Shown here piece after piece: positions 1-11,991 of a stretch of DNA of 64,000 nt (its first letter is position 1; each line of letters starts with the position of its first letter). A model generated the notes under the pieces. It was given only the letters and a program-made list of their open reading frames with translations, ran no database searches and was not told the origin of the DNA. This DNA comes from Bryoerythrophyllum caledonicum (Eukaryota; Streptophyta; Bryopsida; Pottiales; Pottiaceae). The stretch spans positions 11,596,501 to 11,660,500 of the forward strand of contig OZ020517.1 in assembly GCA_963971425.1 (NCBI GenBank), in the 5' to 3' direction. The translations under genes and the position numbers were made by a program.

Positions 1-1014
1 AACATTTCACCATTTGTTTTCTTGCATATGTCACCAACATTGAAGGTGCTCATGGCGTAAGATTGAGACTCCTTAACATAAAGAGGAAATTCTTAGCATG
101 AGTTTGAATGATTTATTGTGATACAATCGTAAGGAGGTCATGATCTTAGGTCTCATGTCCTTTTGGAAATCATGACGCATGTATGTAAATGAGCGGAGTT
201 GGCTTGTCTTTCCATCAAAGCATGCAATCTTCACATTTGGTTCAATGGTCCTAGCCAATGATAAAGGACAATTTGGTTTAGTTATTTGTGTAATCACTCA
301 TGGTTTAAGAAAATTATACCCTTCATATATTAATAAATGTTATTGTTGTTTGTGTCTTTTCACCTACTAATAGAAAATAAAAATTCATTCATTTTATTCA
401 TTAAAAATGAGAAAAGAGGTCAAACTCTTGGTAGTTTTATTTGTAATTGCAAAAAACTCCAAACTCATCCAAATTTTTAATAAATAACCCCCATCAATTT
501 AATATTTTAATGGAGGACTTGGTGGTGTCTTTCTTGGAATCCTTATTTAGTATGGAAGGGATTGGTGGTCTCTAAAATCAAACTAAAACTAATTCCAAAC
601 ATATTTGTTGTCTTTGAATTAATTATTAAGTTTAGAGCTATTAAGACCAATTTTGTTGTTTTAAAATGAGAAAAGAGTTCAAAGCTTATGGTATCCATAC
701 CTGGCTTCACAAAACTCTTTTCTTTACCAATAATTAAATTATATATATGTTGTATTTTTCATTTAGGAAAAGAAAGCAATAGCAAGCTTATTGGTTTCTA
801 AATTTCAAGACTTGTGAAATGAGGGTCGCATTATACATTGGCTAGAACATCCATAGTTTTTGAAATTGCATAGTAAAGTGTACAAATTGGAAGTTTTAGG
901 TGGTCAGAGGATGAAGTTAAAAAAGCCAAAATATCCAAAAAAAAATTTGATTAAATGTTTAAAAATTAGAAAGATGTATGAACTAACAATAAAAAAATTG
1001 ATCAATTTTGATTG
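1..1014. other. AT-rich non-coding DNA
   Basis: No gene, RNA or convincing repeat is seen. The short open frames on both strands lack recognisable motifs and sit in AT-rich, homopolymer-rich sequence. Confidence 0.5.
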
Positions 1015-1022
1015 ATTTTCAC

Positions 1023-1748
1023 CTCGGGGGGTTCACTGGCGAAAATTGTAGGAACCACGTGCGATAAAAAATAGGGTCAATTATATTCACCTTCCGTAAA
1101 TTTTGGAAAAATATTATATGGAATATACACTATCATATAATTGTGAAACATCATTATAAATAATATAGCATAGCAAATAAACTGGAGTTTTAGGAAATCA
1201 GTAGATGTACAATAGTATATTAAATAAGGGGTAGAAAGGGTGATTAGTAGACTCAAGAGCTACATCCTCTTAGAAATTCCGGAATGGATGAAAAATACGA
1301 GATTGTCGTTGAAAATTCTCGGATGAATGTCTTGCGGTTAGAATGACATGGAAAAAATTTAAGTCTATTCAAGAACACGGGATAGAAGGAAAAAAATGAG
1401 ACTAAAAGAACCAAAAACAAAATGAGGTGCAAGCAAGGGAGTAGGAATCATATTAAGAGTTCAAGGAATAAAAAGGGAGAAAACATCAATAAGACAAGTT
1501 CAAGTCAAAAATGTGGTGAAACAAAATATGGGAGGTGAGCAAAAATACGTATAAATAAAATACCCCATTTTAAAATGCTCGTTTGGAAAAATTATAAATA
1601 CCAATATGGTGCTTTTAATTTCCAACACTTACCTTTACTTCAAAAAATACCATGCCTTTTAATGAACTTTCCAAGGTAAATAGCCCCCCTCCAAATAGGG
1701 CATTGTTGCACGTGTATACAAAAAATTAGAGGGAGTGAACCCCCCGAG
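1023..1748. mobile_element. hAT-like non-autonomous transposon
   Basis: The ends form a terminal inverted repeat beginning CTCGGGGGGTTCAC and ending GTGAACCCCCCGAG. The element is flanked on both sides by the perfect 8-bp direct repeat ATTTTCAC (1015-1022 and 1749-1756). An 8-bp target duplication is typical of the hAT superfamily. The 726-bp interior is AT-rich without a transposase, so it must be mobilised by an enzyme from elsewhere. Superfamily assignment rests on duplication length alone. Confidence 0.7.
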
Positions 1749-1756
1749 ATTTTCAC

Positions 1757-3452
1757 AAAGAAAGTACCACCATTAATCCTTAAAGACCAAAAGTCTCGAG
1801 GCATATCTATTGCAAATTTGAGGAATGTTTTGATGATTGCAGTTTATATTTCAAATTCTTTAAATTTAGTACAAAGATGCAAGGAGATACAATCTACTTT
1901 GAAATATAACTTTCATTCTCATCAAATCTATAGATATAAAAAAAATTGCCATCCCTAAATTTTTTTGTTGACAGCATGCATGTCAAACATATCCAATTTT
2001 TTTTATAAAAACCTTTTATTTGATGTGAAAATTTCAATACTTGAAGTAAGTAACATTGTTTATTTGAGTAACATGATGCAAGGTTTTCACTCCTAGATGA
2101 GTCAAAGACTTGTCACAATTTTTGGATAAGGTGCACAAAACAAATCTCATCTTCTTATAAAAATAGAAATCTTCATTATTTCTCATGTGTTTTTTTTCTT
2201 TAAAAATAAGCATGAATCTTAGTTTGACTGTTTGAATGTCTAATTTATACAAGATTGAATATATCAAAAACCAAAATCTTGGTTTGATGACTTTTGAACC
2301 ACTCTTTACTAGTGAACCTTTTTATATATGCTTTGCTTCTCGAATTCCTTTATTACCATTACAATGGCTTTCATTTTCTTTTTCACCTTTTGCACCAGAA
2401 TGAGCAATCTGGAAGTATATTCAGTGAGAAATAGTCAAGGAAATATATGAGTTCAAGAACTATCCATGGTAGAACTTATAGAGTATAATCCATCCATCAT
2501 AGCCCAAGAGCCTTCTCTTCCTTTTAAAAAGTGTAGTGTTAGTCATGATATAAAAAATAAAATGCACATTTATCACTAACTTTACTTTTTCATATAGGAA
2601 CCCATACTTACATTGCATTTTTAGGTTGGTTGTTTTAAGAAAATGGACCTATCCATATTAAGCAATATTACATGCAACAAGGCAACAAAGTTTGAAAGAG
2701 TTGGTGGAATTGGCTATATTCAAGTGTGGACTTGACTTTTGACAACTTATAGCTTGCCTTTTACCATAAGACATGATATTATGTGATTAGGTGGTCTGAG
2801 AAGCCTTTTGACATGACATTCTAGAACCACTGTTAAAGCACTCTTTATTTTAAGAAGTTTTTGAGGAGGAATGTTTTTAAAATGATTTAACAACTTCTTA
2901 AACCAAACTCAATGAGGTTTATTCTAGATAGTGCCAAGGGAAGGGTGGCTTTCCCTTTCTACTTTGCATTGCATTTTTTGGCACCTTTAGGGGTCAGTGA
3001 AAATGAAGCAAGTGGCTATCAAGAGGAAGACATTCTTATGTAATTTTGCTATCAAATAAATGAAACATCTCAATGAGGAAGTTGATAGTTTAGTGGCAAT
3101 CAACAATGATTCATATTATTCTAGAGACATTTTAGTAATGATTCCATAACATTATTTTAGTTACGGAATTCAAAGATAATTTCTTCATTGTTGTCTCTTT
3201 TCAAGTTTATTGATCTTCTTTTTTTTCAAAAACATTAAGTACTTATTGTCATGGATCCCAAAAAAATGGAGAATTAAATTGTAAATAAGGGAGCAAAAAG
3301 ACAAGGGTTTGACCAAATAATAGAAATTGAGAACTCCATTAAATGACTCCTTCCATTTTCCCTTAAATTTCACTGATAGTAGAAGTTGAATTTTCATAAA
3401 AACTCAAATATGTCCCACAATTTGCCACTAACGCTAAGTGTGTTCAATCAAA
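1757..3452. other. AT-rich intergenic DNA, nothing recognised
   Basis: About 1.7 kb of AT-rich sequence. Open frames here are under 80 codons, overlap stop-rich frames and show no domain motif. Confidence 0.5.
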
Positions 3453-3690
3453 CCCTAAAAGTCCGTGACTATTGCTCACCAAAACAAGTATAAAATTGCT
3501 TAGTTTGGTGCAAAGAGTGGACATTTATTTTTAGAAATCCATATCCATCCGCAACAATAAAACTTTGTTCTATACTACTCAAAACACATACCGAATTTTT
3601 TTCATAAACTCTAATTGCACAAATGAAATGATTATAGTGTTTAAAGTAGATATTAATTTTTTTTTAAAATCTTATTAGAAAATGCTTTCT
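3453..3690. repeat. Fragment of the TTAA-element family
   Basis: Starts with a CCCTAAAAGTCC stretch and continues with phrases also found in the elements at 6666 and 14778, such as a 'tagtttggtgcaaagagt' segment and 'gattatagtgttt'. No second terminus is visible and the leading TTAA is absent, so this is read as a decayed fragment. Confidence 0.35.
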
Positions 3691-4114
3691 GCTATTCAAT
3701 AAACCTATTTTAGTGTCAATATAAAACATAAATGGTTGGTCCTAATGTTCATGCTTCATTGAAAATAAAATAAAACAAAATGAGAAACAAATCAAGGTCT
3801 CTTATTTTTACAAGGAGATAACATATGATTTTTAAGCACCTATAATTGTGAAAGGTGAGGAAGCTTTAAGTATTATTGGAGTGAAATTTTACACTATGGG
3901 TTGCAACATTTAATTACAATATTGACTAAAATAATGTCATTTACTCTTATGAAAAAATCACACTTAATGATGGATTGTAGCACACAAAAAAGTTCACAAA
4001 CATTTTTTGCTTTTTGACACTTTGGATAATCAAATTGTCAAAAACAATTCGTTAATGATTTATCCCCACCAAATGTTGCATCATGAACAAATTGTTGGCA
4101 ATTTGATCCTCCCT

Positions 4115-4290
4115 AATTGCGATTAGCTCACGAGAAGAAGAAGAACTGCGGTTTCCAAAGGGAGGGTGGAGTGAATAAAGTGTCTGTCCATTCCACCACT
4201 AAATCTATGTCTATCATACATAGGTTTGGTAGTATGGAACCACTCCCCCCTCTCGAGGGTAGACACTATGTAACCAAGGAACCAACAACC
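4115..4290 (+). repeat. Dispersed repeat, copy A
   Basis: The segment (aaagggagg...gagtgaataaagtgtctgt...caccactaaat...actcccccctct...agggtagac) recurs in the same orientation at about 10510-10640. The identity of the parent element is not visible. Confidence 0.55.
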
Positions 4291-4346
4291 AGTGTGTTGA
4301 TTTTTGTATTAGCTCACCATTTTCAAACTAACTTGTAATTTGTCTA

Positions 4347-5279
4347 TTAACCCCTAAAGGACGACGACCTAATTCGCTCTAAAACCAGTCCAAAACTGCC
4401 ACTGTCAAAAAGAGACATGAAAATCACATTTTAAAGTGAATTTTGGATTTTTCAACCGTAAGATCTTAAAATAGACTTCCATATAAACATGCCATCAAAT
4501 TTTGGTTGCAATTTACCGCACGGATTGATAGATTTTAGTGTTTAAAGTCAAAACAATGGTTCATTTTCATCCCTGCGTTGAGTAGATCAGCTGACTTTGA
4601 CTTCATTTTGTATCAAATTTTTGCATTATACAGGGTCTAAATCTTTTACCATTGTCTTAAGCATGATGTTATTTCCCTATACACCAATTTTTAGAGGTAA
4701 AAAAGGGGTGTAGCATATTCAAAACAAGTGTGCAAGGAGTGGAGGTTCAAAAATTGCCATTTCACGTTTTATTTTTTTGTGAACTACGTATGTATTCAAA
4801 TGATAATCCAAACGGTCAATAGGAAGGTTTTCACCATATATTTTTGTTGAAAAAAAAAAAGTGAAAAATATGAAGATCTCTAGGTTTTATGTAGAAAAGA
4901 TGAAGTTTTTTTCCCCCGTTGCCCGACAATGTGTGAAAATGTTTGACTTGGAATAAAATGGCTTTCTACACTAAAGACAAGATTTTTTTTTGAAAATTTC
5001 TTAATAAGGAAATATTATTTATATGTGTGAAAAATCTCAATGTCAATAGAAACTTTTGTCAAAAATTTTGGAGGTGCCCGAAGTCCCACTTTTGGCTTTA
5101 AGTGGTACTAACTTTCAAACCACAAATCCAAAAAAAAAATTAAAAATATCTCCACGAAGCTCTTATCAGATCCTATCTTGAAAAAAAAATTCAACTAAAA
5201 AAGATTTTTTTTCGAATTGTAGGTACATGCCCAAAATCCAAAATGACCCCGGGGGGACGTTTAGTCCTTTAGGGGTTAA
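4347..5279 (+). mobile_element. piggyBac-like TTAA element, copy 1
   Basis: Begins TTAACCCCTAAAGGAC and ends GTCCTTTAGGGGTTAA, so terminal inverted repeats starting CCCC lie directly inside a duplicated TTAA. TTAA target specificity with CCC-type ends is the hallmark of the piggyBac superfamily. The 930-bp interior has no transposase frame, so it is non-autonomous. A close copy lies inverted at 11992-12923. Confidence 0.7.
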
Positions 5280-5551
5280 TCAACAAGAATTGTAGTCCAC
5301 TTCCGATATTTGAAGTGTTGGGAGTTCCAATAACATGGCAAGATAAGAAGATGTTGCAGGACAAGGACTCGCCATGCGCAAACAAAGCTTGAGAGGCTCA
5401 CAATCTTCAGCATCATGAGGAACATTGCGCCCACGCCTACCACCGTGCATAGCTAGCCCCCCAAAAACTGTCTCAGGCTACGCAAAAAATGAACAATTCC
5501 CTTGCGGTAACGTCCTCCGCAAAGGATTCACGTAGCGCCACACTAACACAA
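5280..5551. other. Unassigned spacer
   Basis: About 270 bp between two transposons. It is somewhat less AT-rich than its surroundings, but no coding frame or repeat is recognised. Confidence 0.4.
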
Positions 5552-5553
5552 TA

Positions 5554-5788
5554 CCATACGCTACGGTCAGTTTCGGCAGGCAACTGCTGAAGCATTTATT
5601 TTTTTCTGTCACATTGATTCGACACAATGGATATCACATAGGTATTGCATGAGTATCACCTAGATCTTGCACGGGTGTCACCTTGGTATTACATAGGTAT
5701 CGCCTAGCCAAATCTCTTGAAATTTCCAAAATTTTGGACAAGTCCCCATTTTGAATTAATTATGTACGAAACTGACCATAGCGTAGGG
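5554..5788. mobile_element. Small mariner-type MITE
   Basis: The ends match as an inverted repeat of about 22 bp: the left end reads CCATACGCTACGGTCAGTTT and the right end, reversed, reads CCCTACGCTATGGTCAGTTT. TA dinucleotides flank both ends (5552-5553 and 5789-5790), as expected for a Tc1/mariner-type target duplication. At 235 bp it is a MITE without coding capacity. Confidence 0.6.
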
Positions 5789-5790
5789 TA

Positions 5791-6660
5791 CGAGTCAAAG
5801 AAGAAGTAGAAACTTTGGGTCTCCTTGCATTTTCGGTCTTCTTCCACAATACTCCCTAAATCCAGATATCATATAGGTTTCAGTTTCACTGGACTACATA
5901 CAATATTCTACTATATATATATAGATGAACACCTCATATAATAATGAATGCGGATTTACACGTGGATATGGATAGAAGTATGGATGTAATTAAATAAACA
6001 TACACATACATACGAGTCATATTATAAATCTAAATCAAAACAAAGTAAATACAAATACACTTGTAAAACATACCTCATTCATTTGGATTTAAATTCCAGG
6101 CCAAAGTGATAAATATATGGTGGTTAAAGGCTTTCTTTACTTCTGTCAAAAAAACATAAAAAAAATATATGGTGGTCTATTGATCAAACATGATGAGAAC
6201 GAATATGAGACTGGCCACGTGGCGGTGTCCCAGTGGTGTAAAATGGGGCTTTATCAAGGCCCCCAACCTCAATAATTCATGCCCAATGGCACTTTATTCC
6301 TTGGGAAGATTGGAAACCGGATCAAGTCCACAAGATTGGTGTTTGCTTCCTTTTAATCAATCAAGAGCAAATGAAGGACATGTGAAAGAAATGTTGAGAA
6401 TCATTCAGGGATTGGGGTTTTAAAACTTTTTTTTTTGTTCGAAGGGAGTGACTTTGCCAAAGTGGAGTATAATGGATAGAGGTGTCCAGGTGACTTTTTG
6501 CTATTTTGGAATCATCCAACATCTGTGTGGAGTTGTAGAGCATTAGATATTAACCTAGGTGTAACATTTCATGTGATATCAGCCTAGATAATATAGTGCA
6601 TTAGATACTAGTCTGGATGATATAGTGCACTTAATCCTTTATCACTCAGTACAGTAGAGG
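5791..6660. other. Intergenic DNA
   Basis: No gene is recognised. A weak short repeat of the form 'cattagatact..ctagatgatatagtgca' occurs at about 6540-6630. The 77-codon frame at 6190-6423 has no motif. Confidence 0.4.
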
Positions 6661-6665
6661 TATTC

Positions 6666-7800
6666 TCAACCCCTAGATTACCAAGACATTTTCGAACTAA
6701 AAACGCTTCAAAACTGCTTGTTTTAGTGCAATGAGTAAGGAAGAAAACCAGAACTTTTATTTCTAGTTTGAACCATAGGATCTCGGTTAAGACTTACTAA
6801 GGGGCGTTTCACACTAAGCCCAAGGGCCAAACTCCATTGAAGACCAAACTATGCCGAGGGGCCGAGTTTTGGAGTTGTAAAAAATTATTAAAATTATTTT
6901 AATGAGAAAATGTTCGGCCCCTCGGCAAGAGTTTGGGTTTCTATTCTTGTTGGACCCAAACTCTCCTTGAGGGGCCGAACTATTGGCGCCAAAATTCTCA
7001 AAAAGTGCTGCCATGTAAGCATTTTGGTGCCCTTCGGCCCTTGGCCCTTGGCCCCTAGTGTGAAGGCCCACGGGCCGATTTTCAACTCTAGGCCAATCAA
7101 ATTGCTAGAATTGCTCCGCCCCTCGAGCTCGGCCCCTAGTGTGAAACCCCCCTAAGTAACATACTCACAAGATTTCATAAACTTTGACCACACAAATTTG
7201 AAAGATTATAGTGTTTGAAGTTGAGAGAAGGGCTTGTTACCACCATGGTAAGCATGATATAAGTTCCTTGTGCACCAATTTTTAGAGGTAAAAAAAGGGT
7301 GTAGCATATTCAAAAAAATTGTGCAAAGAGTGGAGGTTCAAAAATTGTCAATTCACGTTTTTATTTTTTTGTGAACTTAGTATGTTTTAGAATGAGAACT
7401 AGAATGGTCAATGAAAAGGTTTACACCACATAATGCCTTGGGGAAAATGAAAAGCAAAAAATATGAAGATCTCTAAGTTTTATGTGAAAAGGAAGGAGAT
7501 TTTTTTGGTACCTTGCCCGACAATGTGGAACAATGTGTGAAAATGTTTGACTTGGATTAATACGCTATTTTCACTAAAACCAAGAGATTTTTTTACAAAT
7601 TGAAAGCAAATAATATTATTTGCTATTTTTTATAATTCCTCATTCAATAGAGTGTCCAAGCAAAAGTTTTGGAGTTGCCCAATGTGCCAGCTTTCCCCAT
7701 TTGAACTACAAAACCCTATAAATTTTTCATTAAATTTTGGATTTAGGAAACAATAGACTCTCACGAAGCTTTTAGTGATGTCCATTTCAAGATTTTTTTT
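6666..7800 (+). mobile_element. piggyBac-like TTAA element, interrupted and 3' truncated
   Basis: Starts TCAACCCCTAGATTACC (TTAA mutated to TCAA) and follows the interior of the element at 14778-15729 through 'actgcttgttttagtgcaat', 'gattatagtgtttgaagt' and 'ttttagaggtaaaa'. The 3' terminus is missing; similarity fades near 7800. A Harbinger-like MITE is nested at 6801-7152. Confidence 0.55.
6801..7152. mobile_element. PIF/Harbinger-like MITE, copy 1 (nested)
   Basis: Ends are GGGGCGTTTCACACTA and TAGTGTGAAACCCCCC, flanked by TAA on both sides (6798-6800, 7153-7155). A 3-bp TTA/TAA duplication with G-rich ends is typical of PIF/Harbinger (Tourist) MITEs. It interrupts the TTAA element, so it is the younger insertion. 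The overlapping 68-85 codon frames are by-products of its ends. Confidence 0.7.
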
Positions 7801-7919
7801 CAAAAGCTAATGAAGAAGTGTAATAGTAAGAGCTTCATGGAACCCACAATGTATTTCCTCACTTTGAAAACACCTTCAACCCAACCTTGTCCTTGAAGGA
7901 TTCATGAACATGTTAATCC

Positions 7920-8070
7920 TCTAGCAATGATGAGCTTCAAAAGGCTTGGGAGAATCCACGAGTGTAATAGATCATAAACCTTGACATCTACACATAGGGT
8001 ACATTTCACTATGGACTCCACTTCACATAAATCATTGTAGCTCGTCAATGCTTACACCAATGCGCCTGGG
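7920..8070 (+). repeat. Dispersed repeat shared with 24490-24630
   Basis: Both segments share the order 'gagaatc.a.gagtgt.at.gatcat', 'acatttca.c.tg.ac.c.acttcac' and 'cattg.agctcg.caatg' in the same orientation. Both lie beside TTAA elements, so this may be an older shared flank or element piece. Confidence 0.45.
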
Positions 8071-8600
8071 AATTGTTCCATTTGAAAGGTATTCACTCGT
8101 GCCAAACACATTGCAACCCAAAAAGTGCAATTAACTTACACACAAGGAGGTATAACCAAAAATACACCAAAAAAGACCCAAAAACAACGAGGTCCGCACT
8201 ATAGGTTTAAACACCAAATTATTTATGGGAGGCACACACTTGTATAAAAGATGAAAATATTTTGGTTTTTTATTTTATTTTAAATTTTTGGCACAAGAAA
8301 AGAAAACTTAACTTGCAAAGATGAACATAACCATACAGAGCACGCTAGAGTTGGCTACACCACACACCCTACGAGATCACTACCGAAACTCCCAAACCCA
8401 AGGCACCATGTTATCCTACCTACTACACAACCTCAAAACAACCCCAGTTGACGTTGAATTGGGTGGTGGCATCAATCCTGCTTTGATTGGAGTAGGTTGT
8501 CGCAACCCTCCCCATGCCACCCTACCATTGTAAGCGAGACCTTGCAAAATGACACTTTACTCCTTGTGTACGCTCCACGGCTACTGGTTGAAGACCTAGT
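8071..8600. other. Unassigned spacer with short duplication
   Basis: No gene is recognised. Just beyond it, at about 8590-8645, the phrase 'gaagacctagtaagg' occurs three times in tandem at the border of the foldback element. Confidence 0.4.
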
Positions 8601-9568
8601 AAGGTAGAAGACCTAGTAAGGCTACTGGTTGAAGACCTAGTAAGGCTCCCAATTCCGATCACGTTAGGCAGTCAGGGACTCAAATGACATTGTATGTCAA
8701 AAACATTTATGTAGAAATACGCGGAATTAGGTATGAAACTCAACAAATATTTTTTCAAATTTAATCTCAAAGATTTGCAATTGTTATAGAATTTAGAAGC
8801 CCAAAAACCACCGGAGCCCATAATCAAACTCTAGAGTAGGTGAGATTTGGTGCCCTCGTTCACCCAATGCCAATAAGTGAGAGTGAGTAAAAAGAGAGAA
8901 GACATGCCATGGATAACCAACTCATGGAGGGTACCCAATGTTGATAAGCCTTGTTCGACTTTTAAGACAAGGCCACCAATGAGAGCTCAATTGAGGTGGA
9001 GCAACCCAAAATTGCACAGTTCATGACCCAATGCCAATAATGAGTGGAGTTTTCAGATTTTGAGTTACCCATTTTGGGTCTCTTCATGCACCATTTCATG
9101 CATACTCAACTGATCCGAATTGGGTGGCCTATTGGAAGTGCGTGCCTGAACCTAAATTCCTGGGAGTCCAAATGGTCCAGCAAGAGCCACAACTTGCTGA
9201 TGCTTTTGAACACCAACTATGGGAGGGACACAATTGAGTAAAAGATTAAATATTTAGATTTCACACGATATTTTTCGATAAAAGCGAGGCATACAAGTGG
9301 GAAGGGGATTTGAGTCGGTGGTGGGATGACACAAGACCTGACATAAGCGAACTTGCACCTGGCCAACTCATCCATGTCAACCTCCACAACTCTCCCAATA
9401 AATGAGTGAGTAGAAGGCTCTGCACCACTGCAAGTCATGTGGCCTGTGCCCCCCATCCACCCACCCTACTTTATGTATGTCCCAACTCTACCCGTAAGAA
9501 GGTACACTCAAGCCCATACCATGGCCACCTATTCCCACCCCTCCCCCACGGTTTTTTAATCCTAAAAA

Positions 9569-9800
9569 GACCGTGACTTTTTTCAGCCCTCTACTGACGG
9601 TGACTTTTTTCAATCGTCTATTGACCATGACTTTTTTCAATCCCCTATAGACCGTGACTTTTTCCAATCCTCTACAGACCATGACTTTTTTCAATCCTTA
9701 GAAGACCATGACTTTTTTCAATCCTTAGAAGACCATGACTATTTTCAATCCTTAAAAGACCATGACTTTTTTCAATCCTTTAAAAGACCATGACTTTTCT
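9569..9800. repeat. 27-bp minisatellite, about 8.5 copies
   Basis: The unit 'gaccatgacttttttcaatc' plus seven variable bases recurs at 27-bp spacing (starts near 9677, 9704, 9731 and 9758). Since 27 is a multiple of three, the minus strand keeps an open frame of 9-residue repeats (KKVTV-RGL), reported as a 68-codon frame at 9488-9694. It is read here as a repeat, not a gene. Confidence 0.85.
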
Positions 9801-10500
9801 CTAACACTTGTTCTACGTGCCAACATAAAAAAAAACTCAAGAAAGTTATCTTTTTCACAAGTCTGATGAGCTTCGCCTCAGTCCCATTGCAACGAGTTAA
9901 AATGAGGACTTGAAACTGCTCTGGTGAAGTAGTTTCATTGTTGTTCTTGACCTGAGAAAATAAGTTTTTCACGTGATCATGACGACCTGGTTCAACATTT
10001 GGGTCAAATAGAGGTCAATCTGCAAATTGATTCAGTGGCCAGATGCAATATGTTTTTTTCACTTGATTTCTATCCGCTTGGTACTTGAGACTATTTGTTT
10101 GACTTGGATACTGACCCTGGAAATAATATATTATGTATGGTCGTATTTCATGCAGATTGACATTCATTTTAAAACTGAAATACCAAAATCTTGGTTGATT
10201 TGAGTTTCATATGTCTATGAACGCAAGTGGCTTGACCTCCATATTGTACACGTTTTAGAGAATTTGCCACAGGAAGGTGGATGTGGTGTAGTTGAATCGC
10301 ACAAGACATCGTCATTGACTGAAGAGCAATGTCATTCTGAGTCAATAATTGACCGTCACTAATCTTTTTTGGGAAAAAGCGTGAATATATTCTTGATGGT
10401 CTTCAGTCATTGTATACACTTGCCATTGTAATATTGAAATCTAAAAGTTTTTCAAATTAATTGTTAAGTAAGGGGTACGAGAATATCACATGACAGCAAT
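9801..10500. other. Loop of the foldback element, nothing recognised
   Basis: No gene motif is seen. Frames are under 70 codons. A copy of the 4115-4290 repeat begins just downstream. Confidence 0.4.
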
Positions 10501-10509
10501 TGGTGAAGT

Positions 10510-10640
10510 AAAGAAGAAGGAGAAGGTCTCGAAAGGGAGCCAGAGTGAATAAAGTGTCTGTTTGTTTCACCACTAAATTCATGTCCACCAAGCATAGGTT
10601 TAGCAGTATGAAACTACTCCCCCCTCTCAAGGGTAGACTG
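10510..10640 (+). repeat. Dispersed repeat, copy B
   Basis: Direct copy of 4115-4290, with 'gagtgaataaagtgtctgt', 'caccactaaat', 'cataggttt' and 'actcccccctct' in the same order. It lies inside the foldback element. Confidence 0.55.
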
Positions 10641-10761
10641 AAGTTAAGAAGTAAGGTTGATGGGTAGCATTGGGTATGGTTTTCATGAATTTAGCATGTA
10701 CTATGGGATGATACGTTTCAAGAAGGTACCAGGGTAGAGGCACCCACCCATCAATTGAGTA

Positions 10762-10848
10762 TGCATGAAATGGTGCATGAAAATGGTAAATGCATGAAAT
10801 GGTGCATGAAAATGGTAAATGCATGAAATGGAGCATGAAGAGACCAAA
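10762..10848. repeat. 29-bp tandem repeat, 2.7 copies
   Basis: TGCATGAAATGG starts at 10762, 10791 and 10820, giving an exact 29-bp spacing. It lies in the right arm of the foldback element. The left arm has only one such unit, so the array expanded after the arms formed. Confidence 0.8.
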
Positions 10849-11252
10849 ATGGATAACTCAAGATCTGAAGGCTCCAGTCATTATTGGCATTGGGTCATGA
10901 ACTGTGCAATTTTGGGTTGCTCCACCTCAATGGAGCTCTCATTCCTTGCCTTGCCTAGTAAGTCGAACAAGGCCGATCGGCATTGGATACCTCCATGAGT
11001 TGTTATCCATGGCATGTCTTCTCTCTTTTGACTCACTCTCACTTATTGGCATTGGGCAAAGGAGGGTACCAAATCTCACCTACTCTACAGTTTGATTATG
11101 GGCTCTGATGGTTTTTGGGCTTCTAAATTCTATATCAATTGCAAATCTTTGAGATTAAATTTGAAATCATATTTGTTGAGTTGCATTCCTAATTCCGCAT
11201 CTTTCTACATAAATGTTTTTGACATACAATGTCATTTGAGTCCCCATCCGTC

Positions 11253-11477
11253 TTAACCCTTAAACATCCGAGCCAGCCCGAGGGGCTTGGTTTTTTCATT
11301 TTTCAACTCAATTTGACCATGATTTTCTAATGATGGATATTTTTCTTTTTCAAAATTCTTTGAATGTATAATAAAACTCATGTGATATAATTAGAATGTA
11401 ATGGTAGCTAAATATGGGTGTTAAAATTCAAAGATTCTATAAAATTTCTATAGAAAGATTTGTCGTTTAAGGGTTAA
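11253..11477. mobile_element. Short piggyBac-like TTAA MITE
   Basis: Begins TTAACCCTTAAACATCC and ends GTCGTTTAAGGGTTAA, an inverted repeat inside duplicated TTAA, 225 bp in total. It sits in the right arm of the foldback element exactly where the left arm (about 8655-8690) reads straight through ('gatcacgttaggcag'), so the left arm acts as a related empty site and confirms both borders. Confidence 0.75.
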
Positions 11478-11512
11478 GTGATCGGAATTGGGTGCCTCTA
11501 CCTTACATGTGC

Positions 11513-11991
11513 CATGATTTTTTTTAATGTTAATAGAGTGTTCAATAATTCGATTGTCTTTTCTGAAAGAAGAAAATAAAATTACAATATCTAAAGATTT
11601 TTTGATCTCCAGACAAAATTTAATGCTCATTGTGCCACTTTTGCAATCAGGATCCTCAAGGGGCTGATTAAATACCGTACCCGAGGAATATACTAAATTT
11701 ACTAGTATAATTATGTAGAAATATAGGAGAATATGTATATGTGCCCTCGAGGTTTAAAGATATGCTTGTAAAAGTTAGCATATATCTAGCATTTGTAGCT
11801 CATGTAGGAGGTCTAAGAGCTCCTAAGATCATGTTCCATGAGAGGAATATTTGAAAATTCATAAAATTTTGAAAATTTGAAGGGATAAGTGAAGGGTACG
11901 TGATAAAAATTCACCAATCATATGTTAGTACGAAGAAGTGATGGCTGTCAAAAGATTTGTCTTTTTGGTCCATCATAATTTTACAATAATG
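11513..11991. other. AT-rich spacer
   Basis: No gene, repeat or RNA structure was recognised in these 480 bp. Confidence 0.4.

Larger units (their letters stand above)
8608..11512. mobile_element. Foldback element with long inverted arms
   Basis: The left arm (about 8608-9135) and right arm (about 10735-11512) are reverse complements over some 500 bp. Shared landmarks include CCCAATTCCGATCAC, 'gacattgtatgtcaaaaaca', 'agtaggtgagatttggt', 'caatgccaataagtgagagt' and 'caaccc aaaattgcacagtt'. The right arm carries a 225-bp TTAA insertion (11253-11477) absent from the left arm. The 1.6-kb loop holds a 27-bp minisatellite but no transposase. The exact outer termini and target duplication could not be fixed. 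Confidence 0.6.
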
